From contig NC_015275.1 of assembly GCF_000178835.2 (NCBI RefSeq), forward strand, positions 827,001 through 891,000: a stretch of 64,000 nt of DNA, given 5' to 3'. The notes under the pieces are model-generated. The model did not search any database. It was given only the letters and a program-made list of their open reading frames with translations, and was not told where the DNA came from. This DNA comes from Cellulosilyticum lentocellum DSM 5427. GTDB lineage: Bacteria; Bacillota; Clostridia; Lachnospirales; Cellulosilyticaceae. Numbering within the stretch: position 1 is the first letter of the stretch; each line of letters begins with the position of its first letter. The translations under genes were made by a program, and so were the position numbers. Shown one piece after another: positions 1-8,831 of this stretch.

Positions 1-3000
1 TAAATAAAACAGTAATAGCAGGAGCAACAACCAAAACCTATGTGCTTACGAGTACAGATATAGGTAAATATATTAGTTTTGAAGTGACACCAGTAGCAGC
101 AACTGGAATAGCACAGGGCATTGCAGTTGAAAGTGCTAGAACAGGACCAGTCGTTTTAGCTGAAGCAGTACCTACAGCTACAGTGAAAGCTATTACAGGA
201 ATACTGCAAGTTGGAGAGACTTTGACAGGTAACTATATCTACAGTGATGTAAATGGTGATTTAGAGGGAGCCAGTACATACAAGTGGTACAGAGCAGATA
301 ACTCAGCAGGATTTAATAAAACTGAGATAGCAGGAGCAAACGCTAAAACATATGTACTTACCAGTTCAGATGAAGGAAAATATATTGGCTTTGAGGTAAC
401 GCCGGTAGCTTTAACCGGAATAGAGCAGGGAACAGCAGTATTAAGTACATGGGCAGGAATAATAGTACCAGCAGAAGCACCTCCTACAGTAACAGTACAG
501 GCAATAACAGGAACATTGCAGGTAGGAGAAACTTTGACAGGTAACTATACCTACAGTGATGTCAATGGTGATTTAGAAGGAACTAGTACTTACAAATGGT
601 ATAGAGCAGATAATGTAGCAGGTTTGAATAAGACAGCAATAGAGGGGGCAACTTCTTTCACCTATGTACTTGTTAGTGCAGATTTAGGAAAATATATAAG
701 CTTTGAGGTAACACCTGTAGCAGCAACTGGAATAGCACAGGGAACAGCAGCATTGAGTTCATGGACAGGAGCAATAGTAGCAGCTGAAGTAGCACCTACA
801 GCAATAGTGCAGCTGATAACAGGAACATTACAAGTGGGAGCGACTTTGACTGGTCACTATACCTATAGTGATGTCAACGGAGATCTAGAGGGAACCAGTA
901 CATACAAATGGTATAGATCAGATGATACAGCAGGACTAAACAAAACAGTAATAGCAGGAGCCACAACGAAAACATATGTGCTTACTAGTGGAGATATAGG
1001 TAAATACATAAGTTTTGAAGTAACGCCAGTAGCAGTAACTGGAACTTTGCAAGGCATTGCAGTTGAGAGTGGGATAACAGGACCAGTCGTTTTAGCAGAA
1101 GCAGTACCTAAAGCTACCGTACAGCCTATAACAGGAACACTACAGGTTGGAAGAATGCTAACAGGTCACTATACTTACAGTGATGTTAATGGAGATAGTG
1201 AAGGAACCAGTATATTTAAATGGTATAGGGCAGATAATTCATCAGGACTTAATAAAACAGAGATAGCAGGAGCAAATGCTAAAACATATGTACTTACCAG
1301 TTCAGATGAAGGAAAATATATTGGCTTTGAGGTGACGCCGGTAGCGCTAACCGGAATAACGCAGGGAACAGCAGTATTGAGTGAATGGGCAGGGGCAATA
1401 GTGCCGGCAGAAGCAGCACCTACAGCAACAGTACAGGCAATAACAGGAACATTGCAGGTAGGAGAAACTTTGACAGGTAACTATACCTACAGTGATGTCA
1501 ATGGTGATTTAGAAGGAACTAGTACTTACAAATGGTATAGAGCAGATAATGTAGCAGGTTTGAATAAGACAGCAATAGAGGGGGCAACTTCTTTCACCTA
1601 TGTACTTGTTAGTGCAGATTTAGGAAAATATATAAGCTTTGAGGTAACACCTGTAGCAGCAACTGGAATAGCACAGGGAACAGCAGCATTGAGTTCATGG
1701 ACAGGAGCAATAGTAGCAGCTGAAGTAGCACCTACAGCAATAGTGCAGCCGATAACAGGAACACTACAAGTGGGAGAGTCTTTGACAGGAAACTATACCT
1801 ACAGTGATGTAAATGGCGATTTAGAGGGAGCAAGCACTTACAAATGGTATAGAGCAGATAATATGGCAGGACTAAATAAAACAGTAATAGCAGGAGCCAC
1901 AACCAAAACCTATGTGCTTACTAGTGGAGATATAGGTAAATACATAAGTTTTGAAGTAACGCCAGTAGCAGTAACTGGAACTTTGCAAGGCATTGCAGTT
2001 GAGAGTGGGATAACAGGACCAGTCGTTTTAGCAGAAGCAGTACCTAAAGCTACCGTACAGCCTATAACAGGAACACTACAGGTTGGAAGAATGCTAACAG
2101 GTCACTATACTTACAGTGATGTTAATGGAGATAGTGAGGGAACCAGTATATTTAAATGGTATAGAGCAGATAATTCATCAGGACTTAATAAAACTGAGAT
2201 AGCAGGAGCAAACACTAAAACATATGTACTTACCAGTTTAGATGAAGGAAAATATATTAGCTTTGAAGTGACGCCAGTAGCAGCAACTGGAATTACTCAA
2301 GGAATTGCAGTTGAGAGTGGGAGAATAGGACCAGTAGCAGTAGTTTTAGCTGAAGCAGCACCTACAGCAACAGTACAGCCAATTACAGGAATATTAAAAG
2401 TAGGTGAGACACTGACAGGTCACTATACCTATAGTGATGTCAACGGAGATTTAGAGGGAAACAGTATATACAAGTGGTACAGAGCAGATGATATGGAGGG
2501 GCGAAATAAAACAGTAATAGTAGGAGCAAGAACCACAACATATGTGCTTACCAGTGCAGATGAAGGAAAATATATATGCTTTGAAGTCACACCAGTAGCA
2601 GCAACTGGAATAGCACAGGGAATAGCAATAGAAAGTGTAAGAACAGGTGTGGTAGGAAAGAAAGCGGGACAAAGTGGTGGTGGTGGTGGTAGTTCATATT
2701 CTCCTAATCCAGTCATTACTCCAACTATTGATATATTGATTAACAATGATAAAGTGAACTATGCAACCTCCGAAATTAAAATGGAAAATGGCAGAAAGAA
2801 AACGACCATTCAACTAGATGATGAAAAGCTTACTGCCAAGCTAAATACAGAAAACGTTGGGAGCACGATTATAATTCCTGTATATAACAACTCAGATATT
2901 GTAATAGGACAGCTCAACGGTCAAACGGTCAAGAATATGCAAGATAAAGATGCAACCCTCGAGATTAAAACAGAGAATGTTACTTATACTATTCCTGCAG

Positions 3001-3971
3001 CGGCTATTAATATAGGTAGCATTTCAGAAAGAATAGGTAGTCAGGTTCAGTTAAAAGATATCAAAGTAAACATTAGTATTTCAAATTCATCAAAAGAAAC
3101 AATAACAAAGGTTGAAACCAGTGCTAAAATGAATAACTTCCAGCTAGTAGTACATCCTACGGACTTTGAAATAACTTGCACAAACGGTAGCAAAACGCTT
3201 GAGGTATCTAGGTTTAACCATTACGTAGAAAGAACAGTACTTTTACCAAAGGGAGTTGAGCAGAATCAAATAACGACAGGTGTAGTATTGAACAAAGACG
3301 GCACTTTCACACATGTTCCTACTGTAGTAAAGTTTGTTGATGGAAGGTATTATGCAAAGATCAACAGCCTTACTAACAGTACCTATACAGTTATTTGGAA
3401 TCCTGTAACATTTAAGGATGTAGAAAAACACTGGGCAAAGGATTATGTCAATGATGTTGGTTCAAGGCTAATTGATGATGGTGTGGGAAATGGAAATTTT
3501 GCTCCAAATAGAGATATTACAAGAGCAGAATTTGCTTCAATGGTAGTCAAAGCACTTGGACTAAAAGGAACCAATTTCCCAGAGAAGTTTGGTGATGTTA
3601 ACAAAGGTGATTCCTATTATTACTCTATTTATACTGCCTATGAGTATGGCATACTTACTGGTTATTCAAATGGAAATTTTGGACCACAAGACTTAATTAC
3701 CAGAGAGCAAGCAATGACAATGCTTGCAAAAGCCATGGAGATAGTAGATTTGAATGTAACAGTATCTGATGCGGATGTGAGTAATCAACTTAAGTTATTT
3801 AAGGACTCTGATAGTATTTCATTATACGCAAGACAGACAGCTACAATCTGTGTGAAAAATGATATTTTTGCAGGAGATAATACAGGGAAGCTTACGCCAA
3901 AAGATAACCTTACAAGAGCAGAAAGTGCAACTATTATTATAAAGCTTTTGAAGAAGGCTGAACTCATCTAA
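1..3971 (+). CDS. SLH-anchored surface protein with tandem Ig-like repeats (5' end missing)
   Basis: The reading frame is open from the first codon of the window (NKTVIAGATTKTYVLT, in register with the later repeats), so the start lies upstream. Residue numbers below count from the GTG at 42. One partial and eight full copies of an approximately 104-residue module follow, each with a core like GTLQVGETLTGNYTYSDVNG, a KWYRAD strand and a GKYISFEVTPVA strand, typical of bacterial Ig-like beta-sandwich repeats. A Gly/Ser linker lies near residue 880, followed by a beta-rich module (about 890-1115) and three SLH domains (about 1124-1305). SLH domains bind pyruvylated secondary cell-wall polymers, so the protein is an exported, non-covalently anchored surface protein. 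The ligand or enzymatic role is unknown; the repeats probably act as a spacer or adhesin stalk. The stop at 3969-3971 is followed by a gene-poor region. Confidence 0.9.
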   Translation, partial: NKTVIAGATTKTYVLTSTDIGKYISFEVTPVAATGIAQGIAVESARTGPVVLAEAVPTATVKAITGILQVGETLTGNYIYSDVNGDLEGASTYKWYRADNSAGFNKTEIAGANAKTYVLTSSDEGKYIGFEVTPVALTGIEQGTAVLSTWAGIIVPAEAPPTVTVQAITGTLQVGETLTGNYTYSDVNGDLEGTSTYKWYRADNVAGLNKTAIEGATSFTYVLVSADLGKYISFEVTPVAATGIAQGTAALSSWTGAIVAAEVAPTAIVQLITGTLQVGATLTGHYTYSDVNGDLEGTSTYKWYRSDDTAGLNKTVIAGATTKTYVLTSGDIGKYISFEVTPVAVTGTLQGIAVESGITGPVVLAEAVPKATVQPITGTLQVGRMLTGHYTYSDVNGDSEGTSIFKWYRADNSSGLNKTEIAGANAKTYVLTSSDEGKYIGFEVTPVALTGITQGTAVLSEWAGAIVPAEAAPTATVQAITGTLQVGETLTGNYTYSDVNGDLEGTSTYKWYRADNVAGLNKTAIEGATSFTYVLVSADLGKYISFEVTPVAATGIAQGTAALSSWTGAIVAAEVAPTAIVQPITGTLQVGESLTGNYTYSDVNGDLEGASTYKWYRADNMAGLNKTVIAGATTKTYVLTSGDIGKYISFEVTPVAVTGTLQGIAVESGITGPVVLAEAVPKATVQPITGTLQVGRMLTGHYTYSDVNGDSEGTSIFKWYRADNSSGLNKTEIAGANTKTYVLTSLDEGKYISFEVTPVAATGITQGIAVESGRIGPVAVVLAEAAPTATVQPITGILKVGETLTGHYTYSDVNGDLEGNSIYKWYRADDMEGRNKTVIVGARTTTYVLTSADEGKYICFEVTPVAATGIAQGIAIESVRTGVVGKKAGQSGGGGGSSYSPNPVITPTIDILINNDKVNYATSEIKMENGRKKTTIQLDDEKLTAKLNTENVGSTIIIPVYNNSDIVIGQLNGQTVKNMQDKDATLEIKTENVTYTIPAAAINIGSISERIGSQVQLKDIKVNISISNSSKETITKVETSAKMNNFQLVVHPTDFEITCTNGSKTLEVSRFNHYVERTVLLPKGVEQNQITTGVVLNKDGTFTHVPTVVKFVDGRYYAKINSLTNSTYTVIWNPVTFKDVEKHWAKDYVNDVGSRLIDDGVGNGNFAPNRDITRAEFASMVVKALGLKGTNFPEKFGDVNKGDSYYYSIYTAYEYGILTGYSNGNFGPQDLITREQAMTMLAKAMEIVDLNVTVSDADVSNQLKLFKDSDSISLYARQTATICVKNDIFAGDNTGKLTPKDNLTRAESATIIIKLLKKAELI
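177..2655 (+). repeat. Eight tandem 312-bp Ig-like repeats with a 936-bp higher-order duplication
   Basis: Each repeat unit is about 312 nt (104 codons). Repeats 3-4-5 (489-1424) correspond one-to-one with repeats 6-7-8 (1425-2366), giving a three-module unit duplicated with an offset of exactly 936 nt (for example gcaataacaggaacattgca at 501 and again at 1437). Repeats 3 and 6 appear almost identical at the DNA level over about 310 nt, whereas neighbouring repeat types differ. This points to recent segmental duplication or gene conversion. Repeat 8 carries an extra two-residue insertion (GPVAVV). Confidence 0.9.
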
Positions 3972-4044
3972 GAGGTTGGTTGTTAGAGCTTCTAGAACGG
4001 TTAAAGATATGATTACATTTTAAATAGCAGTATGACTTTACTAC

Positions 4045-4173
4045 GTGGGATTATTTAAATTTCTAAATGACAACCAAAAGTTTGACTTGCCATTTATCCT
4101 AAGCGAGGAGATAAAAGAAGTAGCTTTAAATATTATGGATGTAGATAAAGAGGAACTAGTAAAAACTCAATAA
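4045..4173 (+). pseudogene. Short C-terminal gene remnant
   Basis: A 42-codon stretch from GTG at 4045 to TAA at 4171-4173 encodes GLFKFLNDNQKFDLPFILSE and then a charged tail ending EELVKTQ. It is preceded in frame by a stop (TGA 4033-4035), has no ribosome binding site and runs straight into a good terminator (4182-4227). This looks like the tail of a decayed gene rather than a functional peptide. The family is not recognised. Confidence 0.3.
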
Positions 4174-4181
4174 ATGCGCAA

Positions 4182-4227
4182 CAAAAATACCACCCTTTTA
4201 GAATAACTAAAAAGGTGGTATTTTTGT
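4182..4227 (+). terminator. Rho-independent terminator
   Basis: The inverted repeat caaaaataccacc / ggtggtatttttg sits between short A- and T-runs, followed by tttttg. It lies just after the decayed reading frame at 4045-4173 and would also end read-through from the SLH gene. The sequence is nearly symmetric and could act on both strands. Confidence 0.7.
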
Positions 4228-4239
4228 TTACCAGTCCCT

Positions 4240-4620
4240 TTGATTTAACCTTTACACCTATGCTTTAGCTCTAAATGGCATAGCAGCAGCTCCTCAGTAC
4301 GACTAGTTGTAAAGAGACTAAGACATAAGTATGAAAGCTAAACCGAAGAGTGAGGAGCTCCTAAAAGTCATAGCCGGTGCACCCTTTATGATGAGGAAGC
4401 TAAGGCTTTAAGACTCTGGTTTTAAACTTTAGTTGGGGTGCTACTAGATGTAAAGCATGATCAAACAACTTATAATGAGCGCCTCCCTTGCAGCGCATCA
4501 GTGAACATTTTTCTTAAGTCCAGAGGTACCTATAACAATAGATTGAGACTTGGCTGACCCGGTCAGTTCCTCAGATTGAAGCTGTGGTGATTCTGCTGTG
4601 GGAAGTTATTTGATTTATCT
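4240..4620 (+). other. Non-coding, multi-stem region; possible group II intron domain I relic
   Basis: No reading frame is convincing here, but the sequence is rich in stems. agctcctca (4288-4296) pairs with tgaggagct (4351-4359). gcaccc (4379-4384) pairs with gggtgc (4436-4441). ctgacc (4554-4559) pairs with ggtcag (4561-4566). The string aaaccgaagagtgaggagct followed by cctaaaag and then tatgatgagg is reminiscent of domain I of bacterial group II introns (the CCTAA..TATGG-type receptor). No domain V and no intron-encoded reverse transcriptase is visible, so at most it is a fragment. It could instead be an unrelated structured RNA. Confidence 0.3.
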
Positions 4621-4638
4621 TTACACTATACTATATGT

Positions 4639-4788
4639 GATAAGAAGAATGATTCCCTAAAAAATTTATTAAAAAAGTTTGATATTGTGAATAGAAAAGC
4701 TTTTGATTATATAAAACTAGAGAAGTATTAAGCCTATGAAAGAAAAAATCTTATTAGAATAGGATTAAAGATACTTAAAGTTTCATAA
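4639..4788 (+). pseudogene. Decayed reading frame with internal stop
   Basis: An in-frame track encodes KNDSLKNLLKKFDIVNRKAF and continues to an internal TAA (4729-4731), then AYERKNLIRIGLKILKVS to a second TAA at 4786-4788. Apart from the internal stop the composition is protein-like, resembling the basic tail of a transposase. It has no start or ribosome binding site. The family cannot be assigned with confidence, but a relic of a mobile element fits the gene-poor context. Confidence 0.25.
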
Positions 4789-4861
4789 GAATAGTAATGG
4801 AGAGTGCAACTTGACAGCATTAAAATAGTATGACATGATAATACAGAAATAATACAAATGA

Positions 4862-5065
4862 ATAAAGCATAGAAGGTGTCCGTAAGGACTTAATAGGGAA
4901 AGCTAAGAACTGCAGCCCCCGCTACTGTTAATAGGGACGAAGGCAAAAGCCACTGTAAACCAAGGTTTATGGGAAGGCGCCGGAGGAAGAACTATGAGCC
5001 AGGAGACCTGCCTTGTATGTGTGAGAAAGTATTCTTTCGGAGGGAGAGAATAGTACGCGAAACTA
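4862..5065 (+). promoter_or_regulatory. Cobalamin (B12) riboswitch
   Basis: The strongly conserved B12 box agccaggagacctgcc is at 4997-5012, and the upstream core element gccactg is at 4949-4955, with the expected purine-rich spacer between (gggaaggcgccgg). It lies about 195 nt upstream of the btuFCD-like importer and is followed by an intrinsic terminator hairpin (5093-5128). The layout fits a transcription-attenuation riboswitch that shuts off import when adenosylcobalamin or a related corrinoid is plentiful. Confidence 0.92.
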
Positions 5066-5092
5066 TCAAAAATAGTTGATGGTGCTATTAAT

Positions 5093-5128
5093 GCTGCCCT
5101 AAGAAATCTTGGGCAGCTATTTTATTTT
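5093..5128 (+). terminator. Riboswitch expression-platform terminator
   Basis: gctgccct (5093-5100) pairs with the 3' arm ending gggcagc (5109-5117), followed by tattttatttt. It sits between the B12 riboswitch aptamer and the start of the importer operon and is the likely ligand-controlled terminator. Confidence 0.8.
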
Positions 5129-5260
5129 GCCGAAAAATTTTTCAAAGAAAAGCAGGCAGAGATAAAGGGAACTTTTGTCAAAGTGTAAGTGATTAAAAGG
5201 TCTCTAAGAAAAGAAGAAGAGAAAAGGGATTCTTCTAAAAAATAGCATAGGAGGCTAAAA

Positions 5261-6262
5261 ATGAGAAATAAGAAAGCACTTAAAGGAAAAGTCATTAGTT
5301 TATTATTAGTAACCTTTTTAATGAGCTTATTATTAGTAGGCTGTGGCAGTAAAAATCAAGGGGACCAAACAGCTCCAAGTACATCACCAGAAGTCTCAGC
5401 AGAAGTCACAAGTCAGCCAGAGCAAACTGCAGATGAAGCATTTAACGTGACCATTACTGATTCTACAGGAACAGAAATTACTTTAACGAAGAAACCAGAG
5501 AGAATCGTTTCTTTAGCACCAAGTACAACAGAAATTCTTTGTGCTTTAGGTTTAGAAGATAAAATGGTAGGTCGTACAAAATACTGCAACTATCCAGAAA
5601 GCATTACAGCACTTCCAGAAGTAGGGGGTACTTCTAACCCTAATGTAGAAGCAATCGTAGATTTAAATCCAGACCTAGTAGTAGGTGCAACTCACGTATC
5701 AGAAGAAGTCATTGGTAAATTAAGAGAAGTAGGGATTAATGTGGCTTTCCTTAATGAACAAGAAAACTTTGAAGGAACTTACTCTGCTATTGAAAAAGTA
5801 GGTATGCTTACAGGTACAGATGAAAAAGCAGCAGAGGTAGTTGCTGAAATGAAACAAAAAGTAGCTGACTTAGAAATAGCTCTTCAAGGACTTAACTTAA
5901 CTGAACTTCCAAAAGTATATTATGCAACAGGCTTTGGTGAAAGTGATTACGGTGCAGGTGGAGATACTTTCATTGGTGAAATCATTCATTTAGCAGGTGC
6001 TACTAACATTGCCCAGGAAATCTCAGGTTGGTCTATTAGCAAAGAGCAAATCGCTGATGGTGACCCAGATATAATTATTGTACCATCAGGCGTAAATATG
6101 GCTGCTGACATGGCAACAACTGATTTCTATAAAGATTTAAGAGCTGTGAAAGAAGGCAAAGTTTATGAAATAGACGGAGATAGTATTTCAAGACAAGGCC
6201 CTAGAGTAGCAGATGCCCTCGTAGAGATGGCGCAAAAAATTCATCCAGAACTTGCAAAATAA
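5261..6262 (+). CDS. btuF: Corrinoid ABC transporter, substrate-binding lipoprotein
   Basis: This 333-residue protein has a lipoprotein signal (hydrophobic stretch then LLVGC; Cys28 is the lipidated residue), a short Ser/Thr/Pro spacer and a periplasmic-binding domain of the TroA/BtuF class (RIVSLAPSTTEILCALG, TKYCNYPE, GGTSNPNVEAI). It binds substrate outside the membrane and delivers it to the BtuC-type permease. The family also includes siderophore and heme binders, but the cobalamin riboswitch upstream makes corrinoid the best call. The start has ggagg at 5251-5255 at good spacing. It is the first gene of a tight three-gene operon; the stop at 6260-6262 is 1 nt from the ATG of the permease gene. 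Confidence 0.87.
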   Translation: MRNKKALKGKVISLLLVTFLMSLLLVGCGSKNQGDQTAPSTSPEVSAEVTSQPEQTADEAFNVTITDSTGTEITLTKKPERIVSLAPSTTEILCALGLEDKMVGRTKYCNYPESITALPEVGGTSNPNVEAIVDLNPDLVVGATHVSEEVIGKLREVGINVAFLNEQENFEGTYSAIEKVGMLTGTDEKAAEVVAEMKQKVADLEIALQGLNLTELPKVYYATGFGESDYGAGGDTFIGEIIHLAGATNIAQEISGWSISKEQIADGDPDIIIVPSGVNMAADMATTDFYKDLRAVKEGKVYEIDGDSISRQGPRVADALVEMAQKIHPELAK

Positions 6263-6263
6263 G

Positions 6264-7286
6264 ATGAAACATAAAAAAGCGTTAATAGGAAATATAAGCT
6301 ATTTATATTTCCTATTAACTTTATGTCTGATTTTATTTGCGTGTATCTCCGTGATTATAGGTGTTGCTGATATTACTGTAGGTGACATCATCAATATTAT
6401 TGGCGCTAAGTTAAAGCTAGTTCCTCTTAGTGAATCTATTTCCAAGGGACAAGAGACCATTGTGTGGAATCTAAGAATCCCAAGAATTTTAATGGCACTA
6501 CTTACAGGCATTAATCTAGCCATAACTGGCGCTGTTTACCAATCCCTTTTTAGAAATGATATGGCAGACCCTTATATGTTAGGCGTTTCTTCAGGAGCTT
6601 CTTTAGGCGCGGCTATGGGTTTTATATTAGGAGGTTTTTTACCTGTTTGGGCTTTTGTAGGTGCTATGCTTGCTAATGGTTTAGTCATTAGCTTATCAGG
6701 CATTAAAGGAAAAGTATCACCTATTAGGCTGCTGCTCTCAGGTCTTGCTATTAACTATTTCTTTTCTGCCCTCTTATCTTATATACGAATTCAAAGCGAA
6801 GATAAGCAGTTAGCCGTATTTGTATGGGGGATGGGTTCTCTAAATGCAGCTTCTTATAAGCGAGTTGGTATTCTACTAGCTATTACTGTGCCTATTCTAT
6901 GCTTATTTTTTGTTTATCGTAAAGAGCTCAATTTACTTTTAATGGGAGAAGAAGCGGCTAAAGCAATGGGGGTAGACGTAAGCAAAGTGAGGAAAAGGCT
7001 TTTAGTAGCCAGCAGTATTTTAATTGCCACTAATGTGGCTTTTACAGGGACTATTGGTTTTGTGGGACTTATTATTCCCCATATGGTGAGATTGCTATTT
7101 GGATCTAATTATAAGCGTACCTTACCATTGTGTGGCTTTTTCGGGATGTACTTTGTCCTCTTTTGTGATGACTTAGCAAGGGCAGTGTCTAGTAAAGGGG
7201 AAGTGCCATTAGGTATTGTGACTGCTTTATTCGGAGCACCTTATTTTATGTATTTGATTTATAAAGAGCGCAGGAGGGAAAGCTAG
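6264..7286 (+). CDS. btuC: Corrinoid ABC transporter permease
   Basis: This is a FecCD/BtuC-family integral membrane protein of 340 residues with about ten hydrophobic segments. It carries the family signature regions: RIPRILMALLTGINLAITGA, the SSGASLGAAMG loop, and the cytoplasmic coupling segment GFVGLIIPHMVRLLFG that contacts the ATPase. The ATG at 6264 is chosen over an in-frame TTG at 6252, because TTG would overlap the btuF stop. Neither start has a strong ribosome binding site, consistent with translational coupling to btuF. The last codon overlaps the next gene's GTG by one base. Confidence 0.87.
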   Translation: MKHKKALIGNISYLYFLLTLCLILFACISVIIGVADITVGDIINIIGAKLKLVPLSESISKGQETIVWNLRIPRILMALLTGINLAITGAVYQSLFRNDMADPYMLGVSSGASLGAAMGFILGGFLPVWAFVGAMLANGLVISLSGIKGKVSPIRLLLSGLAINYFFSALLSYIRIQSEDKQLAVFVWGMGSLNAASYKRVGILLAITVPILCLFFVYRKELNLLLMGEEAAKAMGVDVSKVRKRLLVASSILIATNVAFTGTIGFVGLIIPHMVRLLFGSNYKRTLPLCGFFGMYFVLFCDDLARAVSSKGEVPLGIVTALFGAPYFMYLIYKERRRES

Positions 7287-8053
7287 TGATTTGTATTCGA
7301 AACTTAAGCTATGAAAAAAGTCATAAGACAATCTTAAACAGTATTTCCTTCCAGTTTGAAGAAGGCAAAACCTATGGGATTATTGGACCTAATGGTGCAG
7401 GAAAAAGTACCCTTCTTAAGCATATGATGAACCTCATCGTGCCACCTAAAAATACGATTTTTTATGAGGATAAAGATATAAGAAACTTTCATGTCAAAGA
7501 TTATGCTAAAAAGGTGAGCTTTGTTTTTCAAGAAAATACAAGGCAAGTGGACTTTAGCGTCTATGAAATGCTTTTAATGGGAAAATACACAGAAATGGAT
7601 CTATGGGGAAACCTTTCTAAGGAAGTTGAGGAGGAAGTTGTAGAACTTTTAAAGGAACTACAGATTTTGCACCTTAAAGACCAACCTATTAATACCTTAA
7701 GTGGAGGCGAAGCACAAAAGGTGTTTATTGGTAGAGCATTACTTCAAAATACCCCACTTTTATTATTAGATGAGCCCACCTCTATGTTAGATATGCATAA
7801 TAGCATTGAGCTGATGCACTGCATCGAAAGGCTCAAAGCAAAGCGTCATTTAACGATTGTCATGGTGCTCCATGACCTTAATCTAGCTCTCCAAAGCTGT
7901 CAGGAGTTACTACTTATGGAAGAGGGAAAGATTATTATGTCAGGTACACCACAAGAAATGGTGCAAGGCATAGAATTACAGCGTGTCTATCATCAAAAAT
8001 TGCATCTCATAGAAGAAGCAGGGCAAAGCTATATTGTACCACGTTTATTCTAA
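7286..8053 (+). CDS. btuD: Corrinoid ABC transporter ATPase
   Basis: This 255-residue ABC ATPase has Walker A GPNGAGKST (residues 35-43), Q-loop VFQEN, signature LSGGEAQKV (about 138-146), Walker B LLLLDEP (about 158-164) and an H-loop in VLHDLN. It energises uptake by the BtuFC pair. The start is GTG, overlapping the permease stop (TAGTG), with aggaggg 8 nt upstream at 7272-7278. It ends the riboswitch-controlled operon. Related FecE/FhuC ATPases are similar; corrinoid specificity rests on the riboswitch. Confidence 0.87.
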   Translation: MICIRNLSYEKSHKTILNSISFQFEEGKTYGIIGPNGAGKSTLLKHMMNLIVPPKNTIFYEDKDIRNFHVKDYAKKVSFVFQENTRQVDFSVYEMLLMGKYTEMDLWGNLSKEVEEEVVELLKELQILHLKDQPINTLSGGEAQKVFIGRALLQNTPLLLLDEPTSMLDMHNSIELMHCIERLKAKRHLTIVMVLHDLNLALQSCQELLLMEEGKIIMSGTPQEMVQGIELQRVYHQKLHLIEEAGQSYIVPRLF

Positions 8054-8365
8054 GCTAAAGGAGCTAATAATATTAAAGGCATTTAAACAGAGAAGATAGG
8101 ACATGAGTACGTTTATAAAATGATTTATTTGTGCGAAATATACAAAAATAGTCAGATTATTTATCAGGTAAAGGCCCTTGATGAAAGGGCTTTCAAAGAC
8201 CAAATGACAAAGGAAACCTACTAATGGCGAAGTAAGGCTGGCTGTCAAAATTAAAAAAACAACATTGACAAACAAAAATTATCCACTTATAATAAACCTA
8301 ATTTAAAACCACTAGTAAATACTGAAAATTTGAAAATAAAATTTTGAGGGAAAGGAGATCTATTG
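8054..8365. other. Intergenic region, no gene recognised
   Basis: This is AT-rich spacer after the importer operon. A small hairpin (aaggccc / gggcttt around 8171-8193) and a late stretch that may hold the promoter of the small reading frame at 8366 are the only structures noticed. No riboswitch or tRNA signature was recognised. Confidence 0.4.
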
Positions 8366-8497
8366 ATGAGTACTTTAACTAAAAAACTTGCAGCACAATT
8401 TAACTTTTACTTTTTTAGCTGGGGCTATTTTTATTTTAGCGCTGGTTATTTTTGCTGCAAACAAAATAAGTTAAAGTCTTCTAGCATATTAGTCTAA
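8366..8497 (+). pseudogene. Small single-pass membrane protein, apparently frameshifted
   Basis: The ATG at 8366 has an excellent ribosome binding site (aaaggagat, 8351-8359). The frame starts MSTLTKKLAAQFNFYF and then becomes an atypical aromatic-rich tail ending at TAA 8495-8497 (43 residues). In the +1 frame the same DNA reads FLAGAIFILALVIFAANKIS and stops at 8472-8474, a perfect transmembrane helix with a basic end. The simplest reading is a roughly 36-residue small membrane protein broken by a one-base indel in the T-rich run near 8405-8415. The function is unknown. Confidence 0.45.
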
Positions 8498-8533
8498 GTC
8501 AATATATCTTATTTCCGAACTCATAAAAGATAT

Positions 8534-8574
8534 AAAGGCCTTATGTTCCTAGGAGCATAAGGCCTTTATTTTTT
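8534..8574 (+). terminator. Rho-independent terminator
   Basis: aaaggccttatg (8534-8545) pairs perfectly with cataaggccttt (8556-8567), followed by atttttt. It ends the small membrane-protein transcript and insulates the aromatic-amino-acid genes. From 8575 to 8831 there is only AT-rich leader with no recognised T-box or attenuator. Confidence 0.88.
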
Positions 8575-8831
8575 ACCATAGAAAACTCATTTATTGAGAT
8601 CAGATGACCTTACAATGAAGAAAGGGCCCAGTACTCTAGTAAGTCAAGGATGATTTCAATAATTTGATATAAATAGAGTAGTTTAATTTTAAAGTGAAAG
8701 ATTTGCTGTAAGAAATAGGTTCAAAATGTAGATTAAATCATGTAAGCAGAAGTAATAGCCAAAAAATAACAACCATTAAAAAATAAACTTTAAAAAATAG
8801 TAAATACTAAAATTATGGGAGGTCATTTAAT

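Noticed and set aside
8160-8260. Possible c-di-GMP riboswitch (aaggaaacct ... ggcgaagtaaggctgg)
   Set aside because: The conserved GGCAAACC and ACGCAAAGCC-type elements are absent; only a generic hairpin remains.
8575-8831. Possible T-box leader before the aromatic amino acid genes
   Set aside because: No T-box sequence or antiterminator was found; only AT-rich spacer.
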